Source: Niallia endozanthoxylica (GTDB taxonomy: Bacteria; Bacillota; Bacilli; Bacillales; Cytobacillaceae). From it: a stretch of DNA of 64,000 nucleotides. This document shows, piece after piece, positions 44,270 to 52,242 of the stretch. The stretch covers positions 62,001-126,000 of the forward strand of contig NZ_VYKL01000021.1 of assembly GCF_008710145.1 (NCBI RefSeq). The letters are read 5' to 3'. Both the position numbers and the translations under genes were made by a program. The stretch's first letter is position 1. The number at the start of each line of letters is the position of its first letter. Under the pieces are notes generated by a model. The model did no database searches. It saw only the letters and a program-made list of their open reading frames with translations, and was not told the DNA's origin.

Positions 44270-44944
44270 ATGAACAATAAAATTAATATCTGGGATGACT
44301 TTTGTTCAATACATAAAATTATTGAGCAAGGAGTCCCGTTATTTGATGAAGTGAATGGAATTGTTAAAACATTTAAGTATGGAAAAAATCAACGTAATAT
44401 CCTAAAGCGAAGTTCTCAAATGGATTCGTTAATCATTGAAGAGGTTGAAAAAGTAGTTAGTGATTATAATCAAAAAACTGAAAAATATGATGGCTTAATC
44501 TATATCATGTTTTGGAAAGAGGATTCAAAAGTAATTCCTTTGTATATCGGGAAATCTGAAAAATATGGGAAAAACGGCGGTAACTTATCTCAAAACATAA
44601 AGAATATTAGGGGAAATCAAGCGAATTTTTGCCGTTGGGGAAATAATTATGCCTATCATATAGGTGACTTGAGTGCAGTTGTTTGTAAGGAACATCCGAC
44701 AAACAAAATGACAAAGAAGTATAGGAAATGGGCTGACATGTTGTTTAAGGAATTCCCGAGTGAAGTCCCAAGACTAAAAAAGGAAACTTATTTTTGGATT
44801 AAGGCATGGTCAAAAGATGATATCGGTGTTTGGAAGGAATTTGGAAATACATCTCTTACCTTTCTTGAATATTTATTAATTGGTTTAGCAAGCGATATTT
44901 ATCCTGAATTTCTTTTAAATGAGGAAGGTGTGAATCGAAAATAG
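44270..44944 (+). CDS. GIY-YIG-like nuclease, candidate
   Basis: 224 residues. The central strand pair GLIYIMFWKED ... IPLYIGKSEKYGKNGGNLS matches the spacing of GIY-YIG endonucleases (the second motif YIG is exact, the first is IYI). A Glu in TSLTFLEYLLIGLAS would be the metal-binding residue. The N-terminal ~75 residues are helical and unrecognised. There is no perfect ribosome binding site. It begins 56 bases after the HIT gene, behind a small TTAATCTT/AAGATTAA hairpin. It runs directly into the DUF6884 gene (4-base overlap). The nuclease call is moderately sure. Confidence 0.6.
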   Translation: MNNKINIWDDFCSIHKIIEQGVPLFDEVNGIVKTFKYGKNQRNILKRSSQMDSLIIEEVEKVVSDYNQKTEKYDGLIYIMFWKEDSKVIPLYIGKSEKYGKNGGNLSQNIKNIRGNQANFCRWGNNYAYHIGDLSAVVCKEHPTNKMTKKYRKWADMLFKEFPSEVPRLKKETYFWIKAWSKDDIGVWKEFGNTSLTFLEYLLIGLASDIYPEFLLNEEGVNRK

Positions 44945-45402
44945 TTAAACGATTATGTATCATTCCATGCGGCAGCAAAAAAATATGGAATATTAAACCA
45001 GAAGCTGGACCAACTGAAGCAAAAAATGTCTATATGAGTAATTATCACCACTATTGTCAGAAGTATGCTGCACAGTTCTTTGAACATTGGGTGATTCTCT
45101 CAGCAAAATATGGATTTTTACTTCCAAATGATTTAGTCCATTCTAATTATGACGTATCTTTTAACCGGAAAAGTGGAGAAGTAATTACTGTAGATCAATT
45201 AAAACAACAAATCATTGACAAACACTTAGATGATTTTGAAGCACTAGTGGTTTTAGGCGGTAAAGAGTATAGGAAAGTCGTTGAACAGACTTTTGGCAAT
45301 AGCTACATCTATCAGTACCCATTAAGTGATTGTTCAGGTATCGGGTATATGATTCAAAAGTTAAAAAATGCAGTTTTAGAAGATGTGGAAATTTCTTATT
45401 AA
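44941..45402 (+). CDS. DUF6884-type protein with apparent ATA start
   Basis: 153 residues. The frame contains KRLCIIPCGSKKIW, VYMSNYHHYCQKYA, FFEHWVILSAKYGFLLPNDL and a VVLGGKEYRK region, the conserved order of DUF6884/YaaA-like proteins. The first recognisable ATG (45034) would cut off the IPCGSKK motif. The only candidate at the expected place is ATA at 44941, ten bases after GAGGAAGGTG and overlapping the previous stop (AAATAG). Thus either a rare ATA start, a lost ATG, or coupling to the upstream frame. Function unknown; last gene of the operon. Confidence 0.7.
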   Translation: MVKRLCIIPCGSKKIWNIKPEAGPTEAKNVYMSNYHHYCQKYAAQFFEHWVILSAKYGFLLPNDLVHSNYDVSFNRKSGEVITVDQLKQQIIDKHLDDFEALVVLGGKEYRKVVEQTFGNSYIYQYPLSDCSGIGYMIQKLKNAVLEDVEISY

Positions 45403-45456
45403 AACTGCACATAATCGTTTGAATTCCATTTCTGCTTTATGTCTTAATAAATAAAA

Positions 45457-45498
45457 ATAGGGAGTAATTATCATAGAAGCGGATAAATTACTCCCTTA
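45457..45498. terminator. Bidirectional terminator between convergent operons
   Basis: AGGGAGTAATTATC, a nine-base loop, GATAAATTACTCCCT then TAAT. It separates the mazG-helicase operon from the dpt operon on the other strand. Confidence 0.8.
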
Positions 45499-45536
45499 AT
45501 GTGTAGAAACATTATGAGGATATCAAAGAAGTACCC

Positions 45537-48500
45537 CTAACGCCCCTCCAAAGCCAAAATATCCACTAAATAAGGCTTAGGAGAAAGCAACTTCCCATTC
45601 CTATCTAAAACAGGTGCATAAATAATACACTGTCCCTTCTTCAAGTTAGTTAACCGCATTTCCCATTCCTTACGTTCTCCAGAATCCTGCGTTAGAGTGG
45701 CTGCAATGGAGGCAACCTCGTTTTCCATTGGTGCAAAGATGACCTTCACTGCCGCGTTTTGCAACCGGCTGACCTGATCGGTGGAGAAGCCGCCTTTTAG
45801 GAACTGAGTAGCAAACCAGCCGGACCAGCCAAATTTTCTGCCTTCCACTAGAATTTTTGCACTTGGGGAGTCGCCGCTGAAATCTAAGCGCTGTGACTCA
45901 TCCAGAATGACAGGGAAGGGGAGATCCTTTTTCCCGTGCTGCAGCTTGTAGTACCATAAATCCCATAGGATAAACTCTGTAATCATCTTCTGCACATCAG
46001 GGGAGAAGCCGGTTAATTGAACCACAAAGACCTTTCCTTTTCCTTTTTCAAGAAATGACCAGTCAAAATCCTTTTCGTAATCGAACGGATTTTTATCAAT
46101 TAATAGATTCATTTGTGATATGGCTGTTTTAGCATTGGAGGATCCATCCTCCTCAAGCAGCTCGCGCAGGCGTGTCAAATTCATTCTCTCATCGTAAATG
46201 GACATGCCCTTCATGACCGCCTGGTAAATCGCATTTAGCTGCTGTGGTCCCAGTCCAGTGTAAATGGAACTGATGACGTTCTTCATTCTCTCTGCTACGT
46301 CTGAGTCATCCTCCACAATCATAATATCCTCATCGAGTTCCTTTTGATTTCGCTTGAAGGGGTTCACTGGGAACTTCTTCGCTAAGACGATGAATTGCTC
46401 GAGGTTATCTCCCATTTTTTCCTTGAAGTCATCCTCAAGCTGTGACTTCTTGAAGCCGTCTGTGTAATCAATGATCATGCTCGAAATCCCCTGCTTAGAT
46501 AGCTCCCAAAGCAGACATTGAATATAATAGGTTTTTCCTTGACCGGAACGTCCCGTGATAAAAAGGTGGCGGTTTGCTAAGCCTTGGTTACCAAACTCCC
46601 AATGTATCACCTGATTTGAGCCATGGATGGTGCCAATTGGAACTCTGATGTCTGAAAGTGGTGTGACAGGGTCAGTGACTTCGTTGTGGGCCGCATTTTT
46701 CTCGTCCTGATTTACATCTGGAGTAGCATCCGCTACCATTTGATTGGCTTTTGAAGTTTCTTCAGCGTCATTCTTCTCCAGTATGGAATCCTCGTTGACT
46801 TCTTCCTTTATTTCAGGGGTGAAGCCATTTTGCTCAGGCAGCTTTTCGTCATCATAATCATCATCTAAGTCATCATCAAAATCCAATTCAGGTATTTCAG
46901 GAGTCTCCCAATACTGATAGGATTCGTCCGCCTTTGCCTTTTGTTTCGGTTCAGTTAGGACCTCAAGTTCCGGTTCAGCTGGGACCTCAGCTTCTGTCTC
47001 ATCCACAACAGGTGTCCATTCCACCGTCAAATCTGCTTCCTCAGGCTTATACACAGAAAATAGCATCTTCTCCTGTTGAAAATCCATATAGCCCTTTTGC
47101 ATTTTCTCCAGTATTTGGTCCATATCCATCACCAGTCCGGCGAAAGCATCCTCTTCAATAAAGGTGAGCTTTAGACTGTTGTTCTCTAGTTCTGCCGAGC
47201 GGAAGCCATAATCCTTTCGGAAGGTAAGGGCGGCACTTTGACCAATAAAGCGTTCAAGATGCAGGCCAATCCGGAAATCATCATTCATCAGCCTGGATTT
47301 CAGCTTGTGAATCTGCTGATATTTCTCATCATTCCACAGGCCATTGGCATGGAGCTTCTTCGCATTAGATAGTAGGATTTGGGCAAAGAAATTTCGGTAG
47401 AATTTCTTTTTAAAGCTTTGCTCGTCAGGCTCATCAATTAGGAACGTTTTAAAGAGATTGGTTGTTTTCTCAACCTGAATTTTTGCCTTGGAGGTTTGCA
47501 GTCTACCGATTTTCACCTCTACTGGATAGAAATAAAGAATAAGCTGATCCTCAATTTCCTCTACACCCATCATTAGGATGTCATCACTGTGCTTACCGCT
47601 GGAGTTTAGGTTTTTTGCAGAGAAAATACCTTCACTTTTCGTTAGCTTGATGGCAGAGGCAACACGAAGAATCTCCTCTAGTGATATTGGTATCCAGGTG
47701 ATGCTCGGGTGATAGAAATAGCCCTCTACAAACTTCATCGCCGCCACAAGGCTGATTTTCTCACGGGCCAGATGACCTTTGCTGCCAATGATATTTAACA
47801 GCCATTCACCATTAATCGAGTTAAACGACTTAATGGCCAAATCAATATTTCCTTGTGTAAACTTCACCTTGCTGCCGATATAATCGGAAATTACTCTCTT
47901 ATATTGCTCGGACTTATCTGTGACGGTAATCGCGTCATAGCGGTCGGAGGAGGTATGCTGGTCATTATAATGAATGACTAACAGATTTTGACTAGATTTC
48001 TGGAAGAAATCAAGGTCCACACCAGGATCAATGAACGTCACCCATGCAGATGATTGATAAAGCTTATCTAACAGGCTTTTGCCTTCTGTTGATGTGCTCA
48101 TGACAATGGATTTGTTCTTACTATAGGAGTTTTTCCCTTCATTTTGCATATTAAAGGAAAGCTCATTATAGCAGGCAGCCAGACCCATGAGAGGGTTGAA
48201 TTCCTTCGGTGCATTCAACAACCCGAAGCCTGAGCGGTAATCCGATTCACTGGCAATGGCAACCACAGATGAAAGGAGACCATTCAAGGCAATTCCTGTT
48301 TCCATGCTGTCAACCTGATGGGATGCATCGATATCCTGCGTAGGAAGCTTAAAGAAGGATATATGTGCATACTGGAACTCCGTTGTCGGTGTTAGATCAA
48401 TTTTGAAATAATGAATCCGTTCTCTAATTAGCCTTAAGACATCAACGGCATCAAATTCTCTGGAATTTAAGCTTATGTTGAACTCCGCTTCAATCTCAGA

Positions 48501-50891
48501 GGGTGTTTTCAGTGTTGAGAACAATTCGAATGCACTCGGGCTTTGAACACCATCGCGGTAGAGAGCCACCTCAATCGGCAGCATTCCGTCCTGTCCGTTC
48601 GTTTCCAGCTGTTTTTTCAAAAAGCTAAACAGTCCCCGAACAACCTCCTTGTCATTATGAATTTCAATCACATTTAGCAGCAGGGGAGAGTGTGCGCTCT
48701 CAAGGAATAAATAGTCAAAATGTCGAATAAACTGCTTCATTTTTTCTTCTACGACCGTGGCAAGGAACTCATTGGCTGTTCCGACCGTTATCAGATTTTC
48801 AGGCTCGTAGCTGTACCATTCTGCAAACGGTGAATCCATTGAAGGCCTATACAATTCATCCTGCTGCGAATAGAGGAACGGAAGCAGATTTTGCGGATGC
48901 AGTCGATCTAAGATGGGATTGTCTAGCTCCTCGTCCTTTATCTCCTCTTCAAGTTGTAATTGATAGGCTACATTTAATGGATGAAGGGAGGACAGCCAAA
49001 TTTTTCCGTTCGTAACAGATAAGCCTAGTCTAAACAGGTTCTTTTGCTCCTGAGATAGAAGGGAGTGCTCCTCAATGGCACGGATTTCCTTCATGACTGC
49101 CTCTACGTATTGCTTGGCAAGCGGAATCAACTCTTCATCCATATAGCTTAGGCTTGGCAGCCGATTATTGGCTGAAAAGTACTCTAGATAAGAAAGGTAT
49201 GCCTCTTGAACCTTTTCAGGCAAGGAAAAGTGCTCTATCTGTTTTCTGTCTATCAGGCTGGTATATTTATTTTCAATCCAATCCTTTTCTAGTAATAGAA
49301 TGTCCTTGAAATTTTCATAGGGATAAAAGGTATTGGTTCCATATTTCAACCGGTCATGATCTAAATAAAAATGCTCACGTTTTTCTCTTTTTAATTTCCA
49401 AACTCGTCTTGCCGGTATCGGATAGGATTTAGTATCTGTATCCTTCAATTCAATAGGAAGATAATTTCCATCGATTTGAACCGTGAAGGTGAGGGAATCA
49501 TCATCCCATGCGCCAGCGTCCACATCGAGAACCAGCTTCTCATTTTCGCCCTTGACAATGGTTTCAAAGGGCTCCTTGATTGTATGCTCCCTCACATGTT
49601 CACCGGAGCCAATGGTGGTTTGGTCACCCTGATATTTTAAAAAGATTCCTTTATCAGAGGGTTTAATTTTGACTTCAAATAAAGCCTCTATGCCTTCAAG
49701 CTCCGTTACTGCGAAGGGGACAATACAAAAGTTGAATTCATAGCTGGATTGACTTTCATTATTGTGCTTGTATTTAATCTGCTGAAACTGAATGCCTTCA
49801 GAGGAGGGAAGGATAACCTTTAGCTTTCTTCCGCTCGTCACCGTATACGGCGCACTCTGTTTATTGATAAACTGCTTTTTCAAGAAATCATCAAATTCAA
49901 ATTGCATCTCCACATTCGAAGCTTTCTCTTCGTTAAAGATGATAATATGGCGCTTTCTCTGACCTACCTTTGTTTCAAGCTGTGGTCGTTCCCAAAAGCT
50001 TACATGCTTATTTAGCTTTTTTGTTTCGCTGCTCAGGTAGTCCAAGGAACGCTTCACATTGTTGTAAGCATCCTTAATTGGTGCAAATTCATTTTCAAAC
50101 CAGTTTTCCTTCTTTAACTTTGGAATCATTTTTTCATCGAAGGATTTCTCGAGCTCTGTATCGAGTGTTTCATAGTCATGGATTCTCTGCACCAGCTCAT
50201 ATAGGCGGTTGTTTTCCTCTAAACGCTTCCGAATATCAGACGGTTTAATATAGGAGCCCTTGCCTAGCTCCTTATCTGGGAATAGATATAATGCTTTAAA
50301 GTCCTGATCTTGAATATCCCCTTTATTGATTAAAGCAATGACATCGGCATAATCCCAAATGGAGGTTTGAATGACGATATCCTCCAGCTTTTTATCTAGA
50401 TGAAAATGGATAATTTCCTTTTCAGCCGGGGAGAGGTTTTCGTTATAATCAAGCTCGTCCTTTATATAATCTGTGATGCTTTGGATATTAAAGGGCATCC
50501 CCTTTTGCTGCAGGTTCTTGCTTCCACCCTGAATACTATCAAGTGAAAGGTGGGATATAAAGATAATGGACGTGTTTTCCCATTGTTCTTCCTGTTCACT
50601 CACCAGGTTCCGGATGGTGACTAAAAAGTCAGGGGTAATCGCATCGATGGTGGCAGCAACGATCACCTTCACATCATTTACCTGCAAATAAAAGGTGTTG
50701 TAGGGTGATCCAAGCTCGTGCTGGTATTGGAATGCCTGAGCTTCCGGCAGACCTTTTAGTGTTGAATAGAATTCTCTGACATTCTTTTCTTCATCAAACT
50801 GTAGATAGTAACGCTCGCCGCCCTCTAATTGCTGGTCCTTCAGAAATGTAAACAGCTTTTTAGCCATATAGTTATAAAATTGGTTTAACAT
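45537..50891 (-). CDS. dptH: DNA phosphorothioation-dependent restriction protein DptH (HerA-like ATPase)
   Basis: 1784 residues. The long N-terminal part (about 1-1300) has no recognised catalytic motif. An acidic, disordered linker (about 1290-1400, with DDDLDDDYDDEKLPEQ) leads to a HerA/FtsK-type translocase: Walker A FITGRSGQGKTYYIQ near 1440, Walker B PFPVILDESQRLDF near 1662, and the arginine-bearing GRKFGWSGWFATQF. Length and order match DptH/DndH. With DptF and DptG it restricts DNA lacking phosphorothioate backbone marks. The start at 50891 (MLNQFYNYMAKKLF) matches the family N terminus and overlaps dptG by 20 bases. No dndABCDE gene is in the window. Confidence 0.9.
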   Translation of the reverse strand: MLNQFYNYMAKKLFTFLKDQQLEGGERYYLQFDEEKNVREFYSTLKGLPEAQAFQYQHELGSPYNTFYLQVNDVKVIVAATIDAITPDFLVTIRNLVSEQEEQWENTSIIFISHLSLDSIQGGSKNLQQKGMPFNIQSITDYIKDELDYNENLSPAEKEIIHFHLDKKLEDIVIQTSIWDYADVIALINKGDIQDQDFKALYLFPDKELGKGSYIKPSDIRKRLEENNRLYELVQRIHDYETLDTELEKSFDEKMIPKLKKENWFENEFAPIKDAYNNVKRSLDYLSSETKKLNKHVSFWERPQLETKVGQRKRHIIIFNEEKASNVEMQFEFDDFLKKQFINKQSAPYTVTSGRKLKVILPSSEGIQFQQIKYKHNNESQSSYEFNFCIVPFAVTELEGIEALFEVKIKPSDKGIFLKYQGDQTTIGSGEHVREHTIKEPFETIVKGENEKLVLDVDAGAWDDDSLTFTVQIDGNYLPIELKDTDTKSYPIPARRVWKLKREKREHFYLDHDRLKYGTNTFYPYENFKDILLLEKDWIENKYTSLIDRKQIEHFSLPEKVQEAYLSYLEYFSANNRLPSLSYMDEELIPLAKQYVEAVMKEIRAIEEHSLLSQEQKNLFRLGLSVTNGKIWLSSLHPLNVAYQLQLEEEIKDEELDNPILDRLHPQNLLPFLYSQQDELYRPSMDSPFAEWYSYEPENLITVGTANEFLATVVEEKMKQFIRHFDYLFLESAHSPLLLNVIEIHNDKEVVRGLFSFLKKQLETNGQDGMLPIEVALYRDGVQSPSAFELFSTLKTPSEIEAEFNISLNSREFDAVDVLRLIRERIHYFKIDLTPTTEFQYAHISFFKLPTQDIDASHQVDSMETGIALNGLLSSVVAIASESDYRSGFGLLNAPKEFNPLMGLAACYNELSFNMQNEGKNSYSKNKSIVMSTSTEGKSLLDKLYQSSAWVTFIDPGVDLDFFQKSSQNLLVIHYNDQHTSSDRYDAITVTDKSEQYKRVISDYIGSKVKFTQGNIDLAIKSFNSINGEWLLNIIGSKGHLAREKISLVAAMKFVEGYFYHPSITWIPISLEEILRVASAIKLTKSEGIFSAKNLNSSGKHSDDILMMGVEEIEDQLILYFYPVEVKIGRLQTSKAKIQVEKTTNLFKTFLIDEPDEQSFKKKFYRNFFAQILLSNAKKLHANGLWNDEKYQQIHKLKSRLMNDDFRIGLHLERFIGQSAALTFRKDYGFRSAELENNSLKLTFIEEDAFAGLVMDMDQILEKMQKGYMDFQQEKMLFSVYKPEEADLTVEWTPVVDETEAEVPAEPELEVLTEPKQKAKADESYQYWETPEIPELDFDDDLDDDYDDEKLPEQNGFTPEIKEEVNEDSILEKNDAEETSKANQMVADATPDVNQDEKNAAHNEVTDPVTPLSDIRVPIGTIHGSNQVIHWEFGNQGLANRHLFITGRSGQGKTYYIQCLLWELSKQGISSMIIDYTDGFKKSQLEDDFKEKMGDNLEQFIVLAKKFPVNPFKRNQKELDEDIMIVEDDSDVAERMKNVISSIYTGLGPQQLNAIYQAVMKGMSIYDERMNLTRLRELLEEDGSSNAKTAISQMNLLIDKNPFDYEKDFDWSFLEKGKGKVFVVQLTGFSPDVQKMITEFILWDLWYYKLQHGKKDLPFPVILDESQRLDFSGDSPSAKILVEGRKFGWSGWFATQFLKGGFSTDQVSRLQNAAVKVIFAPMENEVASIAATLTQDSGERKEWEMRLTNLKKGQCIIYAPVLDRNGKLLSPKPYLVDILALEGR

Positions 50892-52242
50892 ATTGTGCAT
50901 CACCACTATCACTTTTTTTCTCAATTAAATTGAGCTTGTTGAATAATTCTACGATGGCTTCCTTTGAATAACGGTCAAAGAAAACACCGCGCTTTTCAAA
51001 CTCGATAAACAATTGCTTTAATGAGATTTTCTCGTGCTTAACCGATAAGGCTGTCAAAAGGATGAGAAAGTCCTGTGTCACATTCAGGATATTGCCAAGT
51101 GAGCCCCTTGTTTTCAAAAAATAGGTTTTGCCAATTTCATTAATAGCTAAAGCATATCGATATTTTGTTTCTAATGATAAACCCTTTGAAATTTGAACAT
51201 GCAGCTGTTTGCAGCCCTCCATGAAGTCCTGCTTCTTTTCTATTTCATGTTGGTTGCCTAAAGTAATCTCTGAATATTCCCTGGTCCAGGTATATAGATC
51301 GTCCAGTAGGCTTGTCTGCTCATCCTCTGATATGGCTTTAAATCGCTCCTGAAGCTCAATATAAACCAGGTTTTCTGTATTCATCAAATAGTTTAGATGC
51401 TCGACCGTATTGACATGTCCTAATAGTCTCCGAGCATTGTCCATGACAACCTTAAAACCTGTTTTTACCGCCATGCGGTTCCTGTTCGACGCTTCCCAAT
51501 CCAGGTTATAATAGATTGGTGTAGGAGAAAAGGTGTCCATTTTTTCAAATTGATTAATTTTCAGCGTAAACTGTGAGGCTGAATAAAAATAGTAATAGGC
51601 TAAAAACAAGTTAATATGGTTCATAAAAAATTCTCTGTTGGATAAAAGGGTTTGTAAATCCTCGGCGAAGGTCTCTCTTATAAATGCAAGAGTAGGTGTA
51701 TATTTTACTTTTCTTTCCTTTGCTTCGAGACGAGGCATATGCTGCTGTATTAACCGTGCCAGCACATGCTCCTTTTCCTTCAGCTCCAAAATATCCTCTA
51801 GCTTGCCGGAATCACTTTCCAATAAAGCATCATAGAGAAACTGTGCAATTTCTCCCTCTCCATGCGATTCCTTTGATTCAGAAAGAGGAAGGTATTTATA
51901 CATACTCGGATGAAAAATTCGAATGGAACTTGCTTCAAACAGATAGGATTCTAAAATTCGTTCGAAATACGGACGGTCATTCTCATCCATTTCAACGGAA
52001 TGAGAGATTTCCTGAATAATGCTTTCTCCATTTAATTCAAAATCGGAGCCAGCCTTCTCGACATAACGGAAAAACTGGCCTAATACAGGGGTAAAGCCAT
52101 TTTTGAATTTGGCTCTCTCTGGATTTCTCGTTTGAAAAGGCAGGAAGGCTGTCCTTTTGTTAATGGTATGCTTCAAGGTCGTCTTTCCATTTTTTGTACT
52201 TACTAATGTATTTCTTATTTCCTCTAAGGCACTCAACATCAT
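50872..52242 (-). CDS. dptG: DNA phosphorothioation-dependent restriction protein DptG
   Basis: About 456 residues, largely helical, with no enzymatic motif, as is usual for DptG, the bridging subunit of the DptFGH complex. The call rests on its place between dptF and dptH, its length, and the N-terminal TINKRTAFLPFQTRNPERAK with NGFTPVLGQFF. GGGAG lies five bases before the ATG. Stop and start interlock as TGATG with dptF, showing tight translational coupling. Confidence 0.85.
   Translation of the reverse strand: MMLSALEEIRNTLVSTKNGKTTLKHTINKRTAFLPFQTRNPERAKFKNGFTPVLGQFFRYVEKAGSDFELNGESIIQEISHSVEMDENDRPYFERILESYLFEASSIRIFHPSMYKYLPLSESKESHGEGEIAQFLYDALLESDSGKLEDILELKEKEHVLARLIQQHMPRLEAKERKVKYTPTLAFIRETFAEDLQTLLSNREFFMNHINLFLAYYYFYSASQFTLKINQFEKMDTFSPTPIYYNLDWEASNRNRMAVKTGFKVVMDNARRLLGHVNTVEHLNYLMNTENLVYIELQERFKAISEDEQTSLLDDLYTWTREYSEITLGNQHEIEKKQDFMEGCKQLHVQISKGLSLETKYRYALAINEIGKTYFLKTRGSLGNILNVTQDFLILLTALSVKHEKISLKQLFIEFEKRGVFFDRYSKEAIVELFNKLNLIEKKSDSGDAQYVKPIL

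Noticed and set aside
45034-45402. DUF6884 gene starting at the first ATG
   Set aside because: That start deletes the conserved CIIPCGSKKIW segment, which is intact in frame upstream.
46934-47161. Plus-strand frames inside dptH, hsd and mcr genes
   Set aside because: They are mirror frames of long, well-supported genes and lack ribosome binding sites.
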